A stretch of DNA of 64,000 nucleotides from positions 1,426,001-1,490,000 of the forward strand of contig JAGFMI010000006.1 of assembly GCA_021030905.1 (NCBI GenBank), in the 5' to 3' direction. Source of the DNA: Pyrenula massariospora. Taxonomy: Eukaryota; Ascomycota; Eurotiomycetes; Pyrenulales; Pyrenulaceae. The notes under the pieces were generated by a model, which searched no databases, was not told the origin of the DNA, and worked only from the letters and a program-made list of their open reading frames with translations. Below are positions 10,301 through 22,200 of this stretch, piece after piece; the first letter of the stretch is position 1; every line of letters begins with the position of its first letter. A program made the translations under genes and the position numbers.

Positions 10301-11409
10301 CGCGACAGTGGTCACAATGCTCTGCAGAGTTCAGGCAGTCTTTTCTGATCGAATTGGGCATGCTCATGAGCCGATAAGATCTTTGTAAGTCGATTGAACC
10401 TTTAGCCGACACGTTAGCAGAGTATCATTTAACATCTCAGCATTAGATGTTCCTTTAGACGCTCCTCCGAACATCTCTCGCATGCGATTTTTTTTAGCCA
10501 AGCTATGGACGACGAAAAACATGTGCTTGTTGCTGTTCCTATTCCGCAGAATGACTAAAAGCCACCCCGCTAGAGGTTTGGTGACTGCCCCAGCCGCCAT
10601 GTTGGGACCGTGAGGCTGCAGGAGGCGGCGTGGAGTTGAACGAATCATGGACAGTCATGGAAACGAGAAGTCGGTGTAGCCTTGCCCTTCTGCCGTCCCG
10701 TTGCGACGAGATTTGAATTGAACAAGACGGTGAAAGCCTGGTGCGGGTAAGCTGGCACGCACTCTGCATTTTGAGCGCAGTACGAAAGATAGGTAGATGG
10801 AAGGAATTCGCACAGACAATATGCATCCCACCAACGCAGCCTGTAGTGGATTACCGCCGACGTGGTACCGGCGCGAAGTCAAAGAGCCGCCGCAGGGGTT
10901 AAGCGCCGTCGGCCGAGGCCCTAACCCCGAGCGCCACAACCTCCTGCCGGAAGCGACTTACTTTTCCCCTTCCACCAGACAACGCTCTCTTCTGGTGCCA
11001 CGCCAGAATGGCCATGCCTTAGTGACTCCCTAGACATCCTCCGGCATCACTTGCTTGCTTTTCTACGACGCTAATGGAAGAACATTAAGCGGCCGGCCGC
11101 CGACCTCACGGTCCATCAAGAAATCCTCGGAATATGGTTGGTTATGGCATTTTAGAGCGTGTCCCATGTGTTTGAGAAAACACGTCCAACACGAAACCGG
11201 CTCGTATCACTAGTAACATCCGCACCTTTCTGAAGCGTGGGCGTTGGCATTAGACCTGCTTGATATCTGCGCCATGATGAAGGTGAACGGAGGGCTCGGG
11301 TCCCAAGGTGTCATGATTTCGGACCTCGTCTTTCTTTGAACATCCTCTTGTACTCTACCAGAAATTTTCTCATTCTCTCCTTCCTTTTGTTTCGCAGCCT
11401 TGTTCATCA
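10301..11409. other. Divergent promoter region (HET gene / FAD monooxygenase)
   Basis: No gene is supported. It includes GC-rich patches at 10850-10930 and a palindromic CGGCCGGCCG near 11092-11101. CGG/CCG words are frequent, as in targets of Zn2Cys6 regulators, but no defined operator can be claimed. Confidence 0.45.
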
Positions 11410-12999
11410 TGACGCCTTACAAAAGCAATTCATTCCACGTACTCGTTATTGGAGCTGGTCAGTCATCGAAGGAGGCGCTGAGACCGGACCGCTGACAATT
11501 ACACAGGGACGACAGGACTTGCTATTGCACAAGGACTCAAGAAGGTAGGGATTTGCGCATTAAGCCATGACCACCACACAAACTTAGCTAAATATACCTG
11601 TCTCAGGCTGCTGTCAGTTATACCATATATGAGCGTGACCCGATGCATGGCCGCTCGAGAGAGTGGTGCGCCTTGGATATTTCTTACACATAGCGCCGTT
11701 GAGACTTCTAAGAGAAAAATCAAGGGGCATGACAATGCATCACGGTAGCCGAGCCATAAAAAGCTCTCTGCCAGACCATCTCCTCCGTCGATTACCGGAG
11801 ACGTGGTGTGACCCTCAAATCAAGCTGACAGGCAGCTGGGAGGATTATGTGCCTCATTACGATGGCAAGACTGGCAAGCTTTTGTTTAAGGTTCCCGCTG
11901 CCAATCCTGTCCGGGTAAGTAGACGAAAGCTCAGGAGGCTCATGGCAGAAGGGCTTGATATCCAGGTACGATATATCGCATGCTTCAGCCAGCAAAGTTA
12001 TTCAACTTTCCTCATCAGTACGGAAAATCATTGTCTTCAATTCAAATTCTGGGCAACGGCGTCAAAGCGAAATTCTCCGACGGAACAGAAGCTATAGGCT
12101 CTGTGCTCGTTGGCTGCGAAGGGGTCCGATCTCTGACCCGCGAGCTACTTCTTGGAGACGCTGCAAGACCGATTAGAGTAGAGAACATGCCGTTCTATAA
12201 TTTCACACAGACGTACACCGCTGAACAGGCTGTCCGCCTTGCAAGGTTACATCCCCAGTATATCAACTCTACGCATCCTGATGGGCATGGCCTGTTCTGG
12301 TTATCACGTGCGTTAGGCGCTAGTACCAGTCGGGATACTTCATACACATACGGCTAATGATCCGTTCAGTGCAAGAAAAGCCCGACCCAATGAGGCCCGA
12401 GACGTGGGTTTTCCAGCTGATACTTAGCTGGTTTGGAGAGGGAGAGAGCGGTAAAGAAAGTATGCACCTCATCATTTAAGGTCGTTGAGTCTTCTTCTTA
12501 CTCATCACCTGTAGATGCCGAGTCTTCAAACGCTAACCGTCTCGCCGAATTCAAGCGCCGTGCAAGTCACTGGGCTGAGCCTTGGAGAACTGCCGGTATG
12601 AATGTCAAAGATGATACCGTTATTCCTCGTGATGTGCTTGCTTACTGGGAGCCGGTTCCTTGGAGTAATCATGGTGGAAGACTGACCATAGCGGGCGATG
12701 CGGCCCACCCTATGATGCCTTATCTCGGCCAGGGTCTGAACACCGGTCTTGTAGACAGCGAAAACTTCGTTACCGCGATCTGCACTCACGTCTTCAACGG
12801 TCAAGATCTGCCTCAGGCTATAAATTCGTACGACGAGGAAATGCGAGAAAGGGGCCGAATGGAGGTCCAACTGGGTAACGATCAGGGCAAGGCGGTCTTG
12901 GATTGGAACAGCCTGATGGCAAGCGAAGGTGTCAAGCACCTTATGAAGATTACCAGGGAGCATGAGGATCGGAAGATGAGGCTGAAGTCGAAGTTATGA
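11410..12999 (+). CDS. FAD-dependent aromatic-type monooxygenase, 7 exons, 413 aa
   Basis: Flavoprotein monooxygenase of the PHBH/UbiH-like fold, hydroxylating an unknown small molecule with NAD(P)H and oxygen. Exons: 11410-11458, 11508-11545, 11607-11665, 11725-11965, 12019-12307, 12370-12450 and 12515-12999; all six introns are GT-AG and the sum is 414 codons with no internal stop. The FAD-binding GXGXXG motif appears only after splicing exons 1 and 2 (VIGAG then TTGLAIAQ). The second FAD motif is AGDAAHPMMPYLGQGLNTG in exon 7. The splice of exons 3 and 4 restores the REWGMTMHHG block of this group. No partner pathway genes flank it, so the substrate cannot be named. Gene structure is inferred by eye from frame and motif continuity. 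Confidence 0.87.
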
Positions 13000-15900
13000 T
13001 ATCAGGAGGCCGTGGTGAGTGATTTTCTAATCACGTTTACTCCCGAGATCTCGGCGCCAACCGGGAAGATCCAGGACCCTGGTCTTGGCAAAGCTCTCTC
13101 AATTCAAGACTTTTTCACCAATCAATTGACCTCTGGATCTAGTTTCCTTACCAGTCTATTGCCCCTTTCGCCTTCGTGCCAATCCCTAGCTCTAGCTAAG
13201 CGATCCCCCCTACCGCGCGGTTCATTCGTTCCATCCACCTCTTCTGCTCTCCTGTCCATCCTCGACCTATCTCCTACTCTTTACCTAGCCAGACCCTTTC
13301 CAGACACTCACCACCAAACAACCCTTCCTCCATCTCCATCTCCCGACCCGCATCTCCCCCGTAACGCCACCTTGCCCCCCTCTTGCCCCGCGTTCCTAGC
13401 CCTATCGCTCCTCTTTCCCAACCACTCCCACCCCAATGACCCCATGACCCAGAAGAAAAAGAAATCATAGTAAGCTATTAAGTACTACCGCAGTCATCCT
13501 TTTCCCATCCTAGAACCATATCAGCCCAAAATATAACCCAAAAAAGCGAAGACAGCTACACAGCAATGAGCCGAAGAGGGCCCCTATCTCGGCCGACAAG
13601 ATCCACCCGTTTCTGCATCTAACGCACATCATCAAGCCGTACAGCGCGACATCCTTACGTACGTGCATACAGTCTAGCGGTTGATCACATGCACTGTCTT
13701 TATTTTGCTCAAGAGGTTGGCGTGCGTGCGTGTGATAGTACAGTGCTAATCAGTCTAAACATCCCTACCTGAGCAGACTGAAGCCGTGTGATGGCGCCGC
13801 ATCGCGGCCCAACGGACAGAAAATCTTGCTTGGAGAGGCTGGAATCATGGAAATAGTGCGTACTAATCGGTCAATTGGGCAAGCATGTCGGTCTACGTGG
13901 TCTGCACGTAGACTCTTTTGTTCTTGGGGGCTGGATGGAGTCGAGAGGGCCGTCGTGTGATAGTCCTCAACCAAGCCAAACCAGTCTTCGTGCTCTGCAC
14001 AATCCAGCCCACTACAGTCAGCGTCAGCATTCAATCGAGCCTACCCACTTTCTGAGATGCTATCGAAAATCACCAGCCACAGGTCAGCATTAGCTTATGA
14101 CAGTCTTTCCTGCTGATCCGTGTCAAATAAAATGACCTCCACCTAATACCATACCAGGGAATACCATTTTAATGACTTGTACCGTCTGTCCAGCATTTCT
14201 TCCCAATCCGTCACAGATGGACAGTCCACAGGCTAGTCTTACAAATTCAGAACTCAGTTCATCCGAGTTTTCCGAAGCACAGTACATGTATGTACTATAG
14301 TTCATCTATCAAACACAAACCCCTCAATTCCAAAAAGTGGCCCCAAGAAAGTCGGTCACCAAACATTCATCACCCATCCCATCCAGCCTCCTTTTTCTTC
14401 CCTCTCCCCATCCGGCCATTACCGATAAACAAAACCAGCCCACCAATCCTAGATCCAAAAACCCCAAATAATCAACTCAACCAAATCTCCTATGGTATAG
14501 TAGGTCGTGTACACGCACCACGCAGTCCTTCAACTAGACATCCCCCCTCAACCCCATAGATAGACCAAACCAGCCTCGCAAACAGAAGTAGACAGCCTCC
14601 CAGCCGGACCACCCATCACATTACCATACGATCCAGCCCACTTCTACAGCTCTGCATCTCCCCGTGACGGTGTAGTTAGTGCAGTGGTTCCCTGACCTAA
14701 ATTCGTACTTTGGGCAGTCCAGGATGATCGAAGAATTGCTTTGGCTTATACTACACTAATAAATGCTATATCGTCTGATAGATACGGTTTTGATCTTGTA
14801 CTGTCCGTGAAATACCTTTGGATCTCAGCTTTCGGCTTTCAGGTTAGATTTGGATTTGGACCTTTTGGGGGTTTGAGCTTGCGGTTGTGTTTAGGCGCAG
14901 GGAGTGAGTTGGGGGGGTTGCTGGTTTGGAAAGAAGGGAAAAGTGATAAGGGGGCGAGGGGGGTAGGATGTTTAGATGGTTTGATGAGAAGTCGAATAGC
15001 GTTTGGTCGTGAGGAGTACGTACCCATGTGGGTTATGGTGGTATAACGATCACTATTAGATGTTTTTGCGGCTTATTTTCTAGACCTTTGCGTTGGGAGG
15101 ACGTGGAATGTACGTATCTAGATGATGGGAGGGTTAGAAGGGGGATTGCTTGCACTTGTTTATCATTATGCTGTTTCTGTTAGGACTGGTAGTTGGGAGG
15201 GTGCTTGGGCGATAGGATGGGATAGGATGGGTGTAGTGGGTAAGTATTTTCTGGAGAAGGGGTTGTGTTGATAGATTGATGGGCGACACGGGACTGTGCT
15301 GTATGCCATTGTGTATATATGCTACGCGCTCGGTGTAGGGAGATATGGCTGGTATACACAGCGAGGGTATATGTACGTATATGGGATGGACATGTATAGC
15401 ATATTTCTCACGTTGAAATCGGACAGAAAACTCGAAATTCAAAAGCAAAGCCTATGTTGGTCTCCTGGTTACGTGTATCATCGATGGACTTCACAGCCAA
15501 AAGCCAAAGCCAAAGAGCAGTAGTAAAGGCGAAAAAAAAGGCGTTGGTCTGCGGTGATCGTACACCACCCCAGAACCCCTTAATCAAAATCAAAGTCTGC
15601 CGATTCTAATACACTACCCCCCTAAACCCACATAATAGACATTGGCAGTCTGTAACTCTGCACCGAATCTATACCCAGAAATATGCGTGGCCAAACTGAT
15701 CCCACGAATCCCCAAGAGAGTTGCACAGTATGCTCAAACAGGAATAAAGTAAATTGTAACGTCTGTATGCTGTGTAGCGGAAAGAAAACCCGAGGTTGCA
15801 ACTTGGAAGGAATAAAGTGCAATACCGCCGTTGTGGTAACCTGTATGTATCCATAACTGTATCTATGCCTGTACCTGCTGCCCATGCCAAGATGGTCAAT

Positions 15901-16542
15901 GCTGAAGAGGAGAAATGCTCGGGGAACTTGCGGCCCCGATCAGTGCTGCAAATGTAAAGCGATGCAGGCGGCGGGAGAAAAGACCCCGGAATTTCCGCTA
16001 AGAAGGAAGAACACCTGCAAGACAGCCCGCCGTTGTAGGGCCGAGAAAAACCTTAACCTGTACCTGCTGACTCGTGCCAATGCATCCAGAGAGTCGAGAT
16101 GATAGACGATATAAAGCGTAATATGATGCAACAGGAGCAGGAACGGGAGAGGATCCAGCAGCCACCAACTCAGATGGAAAGTCCCGCAATACCGCCGTGG
16201 CGATTGCCGTACCCGCTGCACATGCTGACAACGCTAGTCCGAGAGGAGTGGATAGTAGAATGCTTGGGAGGGTCGCGCAAGTGACCTCAGGGGGCCGTGC
16301 TGTGAGGTGTTATGCAGCGGGGAGAAGGGCCGAAGTCCAGCGAATGTAGTGTAGGGGGGATAGGATCCAGAATGCCAGCGGGTCACAGAAACGGACGCGA
16401 ACCGCAGCGCATCGCCAGCGCGGAGGATCCGAAGTTAAGATCCCAGGACAAGAAAAGCTAGAGAGCAACGAAAGATTACGCATGGTCCGTAGCGTGCCCC
16501 GTGGGTCCCAGCTCCGTGTCTGTTGTTGTGTAAGCAAGCGCA
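13000..16542. other. Gene-poor 3.5-kb region with skewed composition
   Basis: No convincing gene. Positions 13140-13440 are a long pyrimidine-rich stretch just after the monooxygenase gene, and the frame there (13012-13470) is low-complexity Pro/Ser/Leu. Around 14290-14600 the plus strand is C/A-rich, and 14840-15290 is G-rich. Between about 15720 and 16240 lies a cysteine-codon-rich stretch with degenerate repeated words (separate finding). I see no RNA gene. Confidence 0.5.
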
Positions 16543-18414
16543 TTAGCCTTCTGCACCTTCTGTGCGACCTATACGCCAGAAAAGGCCCGGGGAATCCTCC
16601 GAAGAGAACCCAAAAGGGTAAAAGATTTTGGACTTACAGTCGGTAGTGACAAACGCGCGATCCACCTCATCAAGCCCCTCAGCGCAATACTGTAGCGTCT
16701 CGGCAATATCGTGGCTTCGGCTCAAGCGCGTCTTCCCATCAAGCAGAACGTCGTATTCCGCCCACACCCCATCCCCGGCATGATACGCGACGATGCTCTT
16801 CATGCCCTCTACAATTGGGCTGAAGCGGTAGGCGAGGAAGGTGAGCTTTTTCTGCAGGCGGTCGGAGCACGCGGACCCGGAGAGGCGGGTAATGTTTTCA
16901 AAGGAAGTGGATGACCAGTCGTAGATGATGATTAGGGAGAGGAGGGCGGCGCCGACTGCAGGGTGACAGACGGAGACGTGTGAGTGGGGATGAGCTGTGG
17001 GGGGCGGGGATGGGGAGGGAGAAGGGATTTACCTGGATCAAGCCACCAGATGCCCGTATTTGCGCCGATGAGGGGGAAGAGGAGGGATAGCGTGTTGAAG
17101 TAAACGTCTGTTTTGCAGTCTAAGTCCATAGGTCAGCGTTCGTATTCGACGTGCTTATTGAGGTATATGCAGTTCACCTTGGGCGAGGGCCTGGACCTGT
17201 GTGGTTTTCACACGCGCACTGCCGATCCAGATGATGCCCTTGACAATTATCGTGCCAGCCATGGCGCCAATGGCAACGGGCGGCAGGTTTGTTACAGTGT
17301 GATCACCACTGGGCAGAAGTCTCTCCACAGACTCTTGCAGGATCTGAAAGAAGGAAATGACCATAATCTTGGCTAGGGCGTTAGACGCGGAGTCGCCGAG
17401 GGGCGTTATGTACGCACCACAGAGAATACAAGGATGCCAAGTGGCTCCAGACGACGCCGCCCGACCTGGCTTGTTGTGAGCATTGTCAGTACCAAATCAG
17501 AACTCTGATGACTGCTTACAGGGAACCTCCTCTTCAAGCTGTTCAATCGCCATTGGACCAACCTGTTAGTAGACCATATTATGACCGTACATAGCAGATC
17601 GAGTGCGGAGTCGACGAGAGAAGCTATCAGGGAAAGCGACGAAGAGTAGAACGCGGCCATACACTTGGCCAGCAAGAGCAGGATATTTGCGAGAACATTG
17701 ACCTGTTTTGTCCATTGAGCTCATGGTCCAGAATGTGGTCAATGTAGTATGCACACATTGATAGCCCATCTTGCATGCTTACTCGCTCTTGCTCTCTTCT
17801 CCCTTGAGTCTTGAGGGAGGAGTTCTTCGACTCTCTCCCCGACACCTTGTAGGGCCCCGCTTCGTTCTGGCACTTTGTCAATAGATGCGTTGAGCTCGTA
17901 GAATTTTGAGAAGCTGACCTCGCACACCATCGTTGTCTGTTAGAGTAGATGCCCGTCAGCCAACCCAACAAGCAACGCCGACCACATACCTACCGGCATC
18001 TGGATTCATACTGCCCAGCACGTCCTCCGCCAAGCTTAGAACCAGTGTATCAACCTCCACCCAATCATCCAGCACCTCGTTCTGCCTCTCGTAAAACCTC
18101 CTCACTTTCTTATTCTTAATCTTATCAATCTGCGCCCCCAACGCATCAGCCACAACGTCCCCCCGATGGGGAAAAAAGAGGCTCACCTTCTCCTGCGCCG
18201 TCCTGTACATCTCAAATTCATCCCTCCTAATCCCGGCTTTCAATTTATCGCTGATCTCGAAACGCTTCCGATCGTGCATGGCGGCGTTGACCGCATCCTT
18301 GAAGCCGCCCGGGTAGCGCCGGCCGGATTCGAGGTCGCCATTCGTTGCCGCGTAGCCATTGGCGTTGTTGTCGCCGGGCACGTCGCCTTGAGCGAAGGTG
18401 CGTTTTCCAACCAT
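16543..18414 (-). CDS. Cation diffusion facilitator (CDF) transporter, about 8 exons, about 486 aa
   Basis: Metal/proton antiporter of the CDF family, of the group containing plant manganese MTPs, moving divalent cations out of the cytosol. Minus-strand exons: 18414-17994, 17936-17928 (candidate microexon), 17866-17757, 17702-17520, 17465-17418, 17367-17178, 17119-17033 and 16955-16543. The sum is 487 codons. Key parts are the soluble N-terminal region ending KVRRFYERQNEVLDDW, the helix SLSLIASLVDSALDLL with the metal-site pattern SxxDSxxD, FPVGRRRLEPLGILVFSV across a splice, a helix-5 segment with DCKTDVYFNT, and the cytosolic C-terminal domain with HDIAETLQYC and DEVDRAFVTTD. A 69-nt stretch near 16563-16631 could be a last in-frame intron, changing only the tail. 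Manganese as substrate is an inference. Confidence 0.88.
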
Positions 18415-19209
18415 TTCACCCTGTCTCTAATCAAAACAAGCCTGGAGAGATTGTTGATGGTGTAAAACGCGAGAACGCTATCAGGCGACCGGGAAGCAAG
18501 CTCGATACATTCCGTAGGGGGCCCCCAAAAAGCTTGGTTGCGTGAAGAGAAAGGATGGGCCTTGTTTTGCCAGGTCGGAGGGAGACGCGTTGCGTTGGCT
18601 TGATGACCTCATGGTACATGGCCAGGGCGCGCGGAACGTGACTTCCGTCCCCGGTCTCTGGTGCCAAGGGCGGCTCCGCAAAAGCTTGTTTCCCGATGTG
18701 GGTGCCATGCTCTTTTGGGTCAGATGGAGCGTGTTTGAGGGTCTTGCCCTGCTTTCGTCCTTCAAGGTTGACTTTCATGGGTGATAAGGCTCATTGACAA
18801 TAATAGATTTGTTGTGTCATTGTGCAAGATTCATACATGATTGAAAACGGCTACTAACTGCCGTGTCGCGGGCTCCGAAGGCTGTCTCGGACAGGTTCCG
18901 AGCTATACAGAATAGGAATATGGAGGTGGTGATCTGGAATCTTCGAGCGTGGCAATTATGATGTAAAGGTGGGAGGAATGATCTTGGATTGCAATTATGA
19001 TGGGTATCAAGTAGTATGTGATTGTATCAAGCCCTGCTCAATAACAGCCAATACTATTCACTACTACTAGTAGTCGAGTCAGAACCGTAGGTCCTATCCA
19101 AACCGTATTACCGACTATTTCCATACCTAAGTCCACGATCTATAAGCATAAAAAGCAAAAATCACAATTCACACGCGATCTCGATATACACATAATGCTC
19201 TGTATATCT
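18415..19209. other. Promoter of the CDF gene and 3' region of the transcription factor gene
   Basis: Upstream of the minus-strand transporter start. A 115-codon minus-strand frame (18431-18778) ends just before the transporter ATG but has no domain; I treat it as leader sequence. No regulatory site can be defended. Confidence 0.45.
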
Positions 19210-22200
19210 TCATCGGCCCGCACCCATCCCTTGCGGCCCGTGATGATGCGGATGCAAGCCCGGTGGCCCCGACGGCCCCACCCCGCCGGGCTCCATCACC
19301 TGCGTGCCCCCTGTTTCACCAAAGTAATTGAGCACGTCCGGCGGCAGATATTCGAGCCACGGAATCATATCCGGGCCCGGGAAGTTTCCGAGGGGGCCGT
19401 GGTTTGAGAAGTCAACGTCCTGCGACTCGATCATCATCATGTCTGACATGGGTGGTGTGTGTGGCGCGGGCGGTGGAGGGACAACCGTCGGGTGGTAGTG
19501 GGAGGTTATGTTGTGGTGGACGGCGGAGGTGTAAGGAAGTGGCGCTGGGGCGCAGAGGGAGGAGGGTGAGAGGTGGGAGGCGGGGTTAGTGTAGGGCGAG
19601 GGGAGACCGAGAAGCTCGTCGGGGGATGATTGAGGGATTGGAGATGGAGAGGCAGACATCGGGTTGCGGGGAGGAGGCATGGAGGACGTGGAAAGATGAG
19701 GGTGCAGATCAGGTATTGGATGCCGAGGGCCGTTGTTAGGGCCGTTTTGGTTATGAGGATGTTGTACCGGTTGGGATCGTGGCGGTGTGCCTTCTGGGAG
19801 ATGGGCCCCGGAGAGAGAAGGGTCGATGTTGAAGGGTGTAGCGGATGGATTGGCGTGAGGGAGAGAGTTGTTGAAAGAAGGGATGTTGTTCGATTCCCCA
19901 TTAGTGGTCTGGTAGAGGAAGCTAAGGTTGGGATTAGGGGAGTGCGTCGTTCCAGTAAGGGACCATCCGATTGCTGGAATCAGCTGTTAGTAGCGTTACA
20001 ACGGCCGCAGAAGTTAAGAAATACCTTGACTAGGGTCAATTTTGGCCGACCACTCGCGCTGTTGGGGCTCGGAGTGCATTGAATCGGACTTCTTGAGTGG
20101 ATGTCCCATAAGGGAGTTGTAGGGTAAGCTTCTTCGCCATCCAGGCGATGTATAATCCGGCTCTTGTTGAGGCATTTCGATGGCGCTGTCAATGTCTTCT
20201 GAAGTGTACAGCAGCGGATCCATTATGCCCTTCGCTTTTTGGTCCAGCACGGTAATAATGTACCGCGTACCTGCCCAATATTGCTCGAGGGCTTTGAGTG
20301 CTTTGTAGCACCTCTGATAATTCGTATTCGCAGCGGTCGCTAACAGTGTGTGCTTTGCTGCAGCATCTCCACCAGCCATTTTGGCAAGGTCAGAGAACGG
20401 ATCATCTATCTTTCTTCCTCCAGGAGTGATCGGTGTTTCAGCGCGAGACGGGTCCACTGGTGATTGCGCTGCAGCTTCAGCAAGGAAGGCACATGCTGCG
20501 ATGTACATAGGCTGGCTCGTGAAAGGATTGCCGATGAAGCTCTTGACGTCGATCAACTCGGCAAAAGCTAGAATATCGGCGATTGTCTTCGCAGAAGACA
20601 TGGACAGTTCACGGCTGTCCGTGAAAAGCTGCTGGGTGCTTCCATCAAACGAATGTAGGAGGGACGGCCTGAAGAGGTCTTAGATCCACCGAGAAGGAGG
20701 GAGTTTGATAGTACTTACTGATGGACAAGGCATATAAGGGTATGAAACCAGAAATGAAGCAATATAAAATTAGTCCCTTGTTCGTTTTTCACGTAGTGTT
20801 GGAAGTTGACTGCGTTGAAGTGTAGCTTTAGAGAAAGCTTTTGGTAGATACCTAATTATGTTAGCTACGAAGCCATTAAACTCGGCACTTTGCCTACCAG
20901 TCAGGTCTTTCTCCATGTCAACCAGCTTGTTTCTCGTTTCTCGTGACACATGATTGATATCCTTGATGCCGTTCAACACGTCGGCTATTCTTCCATAAAG
21001 ATGCACAATCCGGATAAGTGGAGGGAATGGATGAGGCCAGCCATCAACAGTCTCACTATCCGGTCGGTATGGGAAAGAGATCTCGATCTCCTTGTCCCGG
21101 AGCGTCACAGGACGCCCAGTTCCCGAAGAAACAACCCGGTCGAGGAGAAATACGGCATAGAAAGTATCGATACGCTCCCTCTCACTGGCTCGTCGATCTT
21201 CAATCGTGACTGGCTCGAGACCGGCGCTATTACTGCGTCTGCGGAAGTCGGTACTTAACAGATGCTGCTGATACTTTTCCCTCTCTTTCTGTTCGGCCTT
21301 TCCTGCCGCTCCATTCTTGATGGTCTTCGGAGTTGGTCCAATGCGGCCCTCAAGTCTCAAACCCTCCAGCTTTTGCATTCCCAGATCTTGCGCCATCCGA
21401 ATAGCCAAGCCAAGCCATTGCCACAAGCCGCTATCGTGGTTCAGTCCGAACTCGCCATATGCGAGTAGCAGGCACGCCTGAACTGCGGCTATCGTCGGAC
21501 AAGGGAAGACGTCGATCACCGTAGCCATCGCTCGCTGTGTAAAAGGATGACCACGGAAAGCTTTTGCGGTTTCATTGTTCTCGTCAATCTCCACGCTTTG
21601 CTCGTTTGGTGCCGAAAGAAGTGGGTGATTCGAGAATCGAGCTCCAAGAGCGCAGACAGCGTCGACCAGAATCGTGTCAACTCTCTTCTCTTCCAGGTCG
21701 CGAAGAAAACGCTCACGCTGGAGGAAAGGATAGTTGCATCCCAGATGAATGAAGAACGTCTCGCAAAGGAGTGTAATGAGAGGTGATACAGGCAATGGAC
21801 TTCCCGGATCGTAGAAGGGAATCTCAATCGGTGGTCTAATATCATGCCCGGGAGGCGTCGCACCCATATTGTTTTTGATTGTACCATTGGTAGAAGCTGG
21901 GGATCCTGGAATTCACTCTCAGCATTTGTTCACATTTGTCATAAATTCTATCAGAGGAAAGTTGACTGTACAAAGGAAATTCCAATACAAGCATTGAGCC
22001 ATGTAGGAAAATCCTCATTGCCACCACTGCTGCGGAGCTTCCTGAATGGCACTCTCAGGCACATTCGGAGCACTGACAGAACAATAATCGTCCCCTGGGC
22101 CGAACATCTGAGGGTCCGCATACGGTGAAGGAACAACCGGTGGACACCAACAGGACACACCCTGCCATCCTCCGCAAAAACCGCAGACGCTCGTGTAAAG

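Noticed and set aside
13012-13470. 152-codon plus-strand frame after the FAD monooxygenase
   Set aside because: Low-complexity Pro/Ser/Leu from a pyrimidine tract; no domain, signal or splice partner.
18431-18778. 115-codon minus-strand frame before the CDF transporter
   Set aside because: No domain, and its frame does not join the transporter start; treated as leader or chance.
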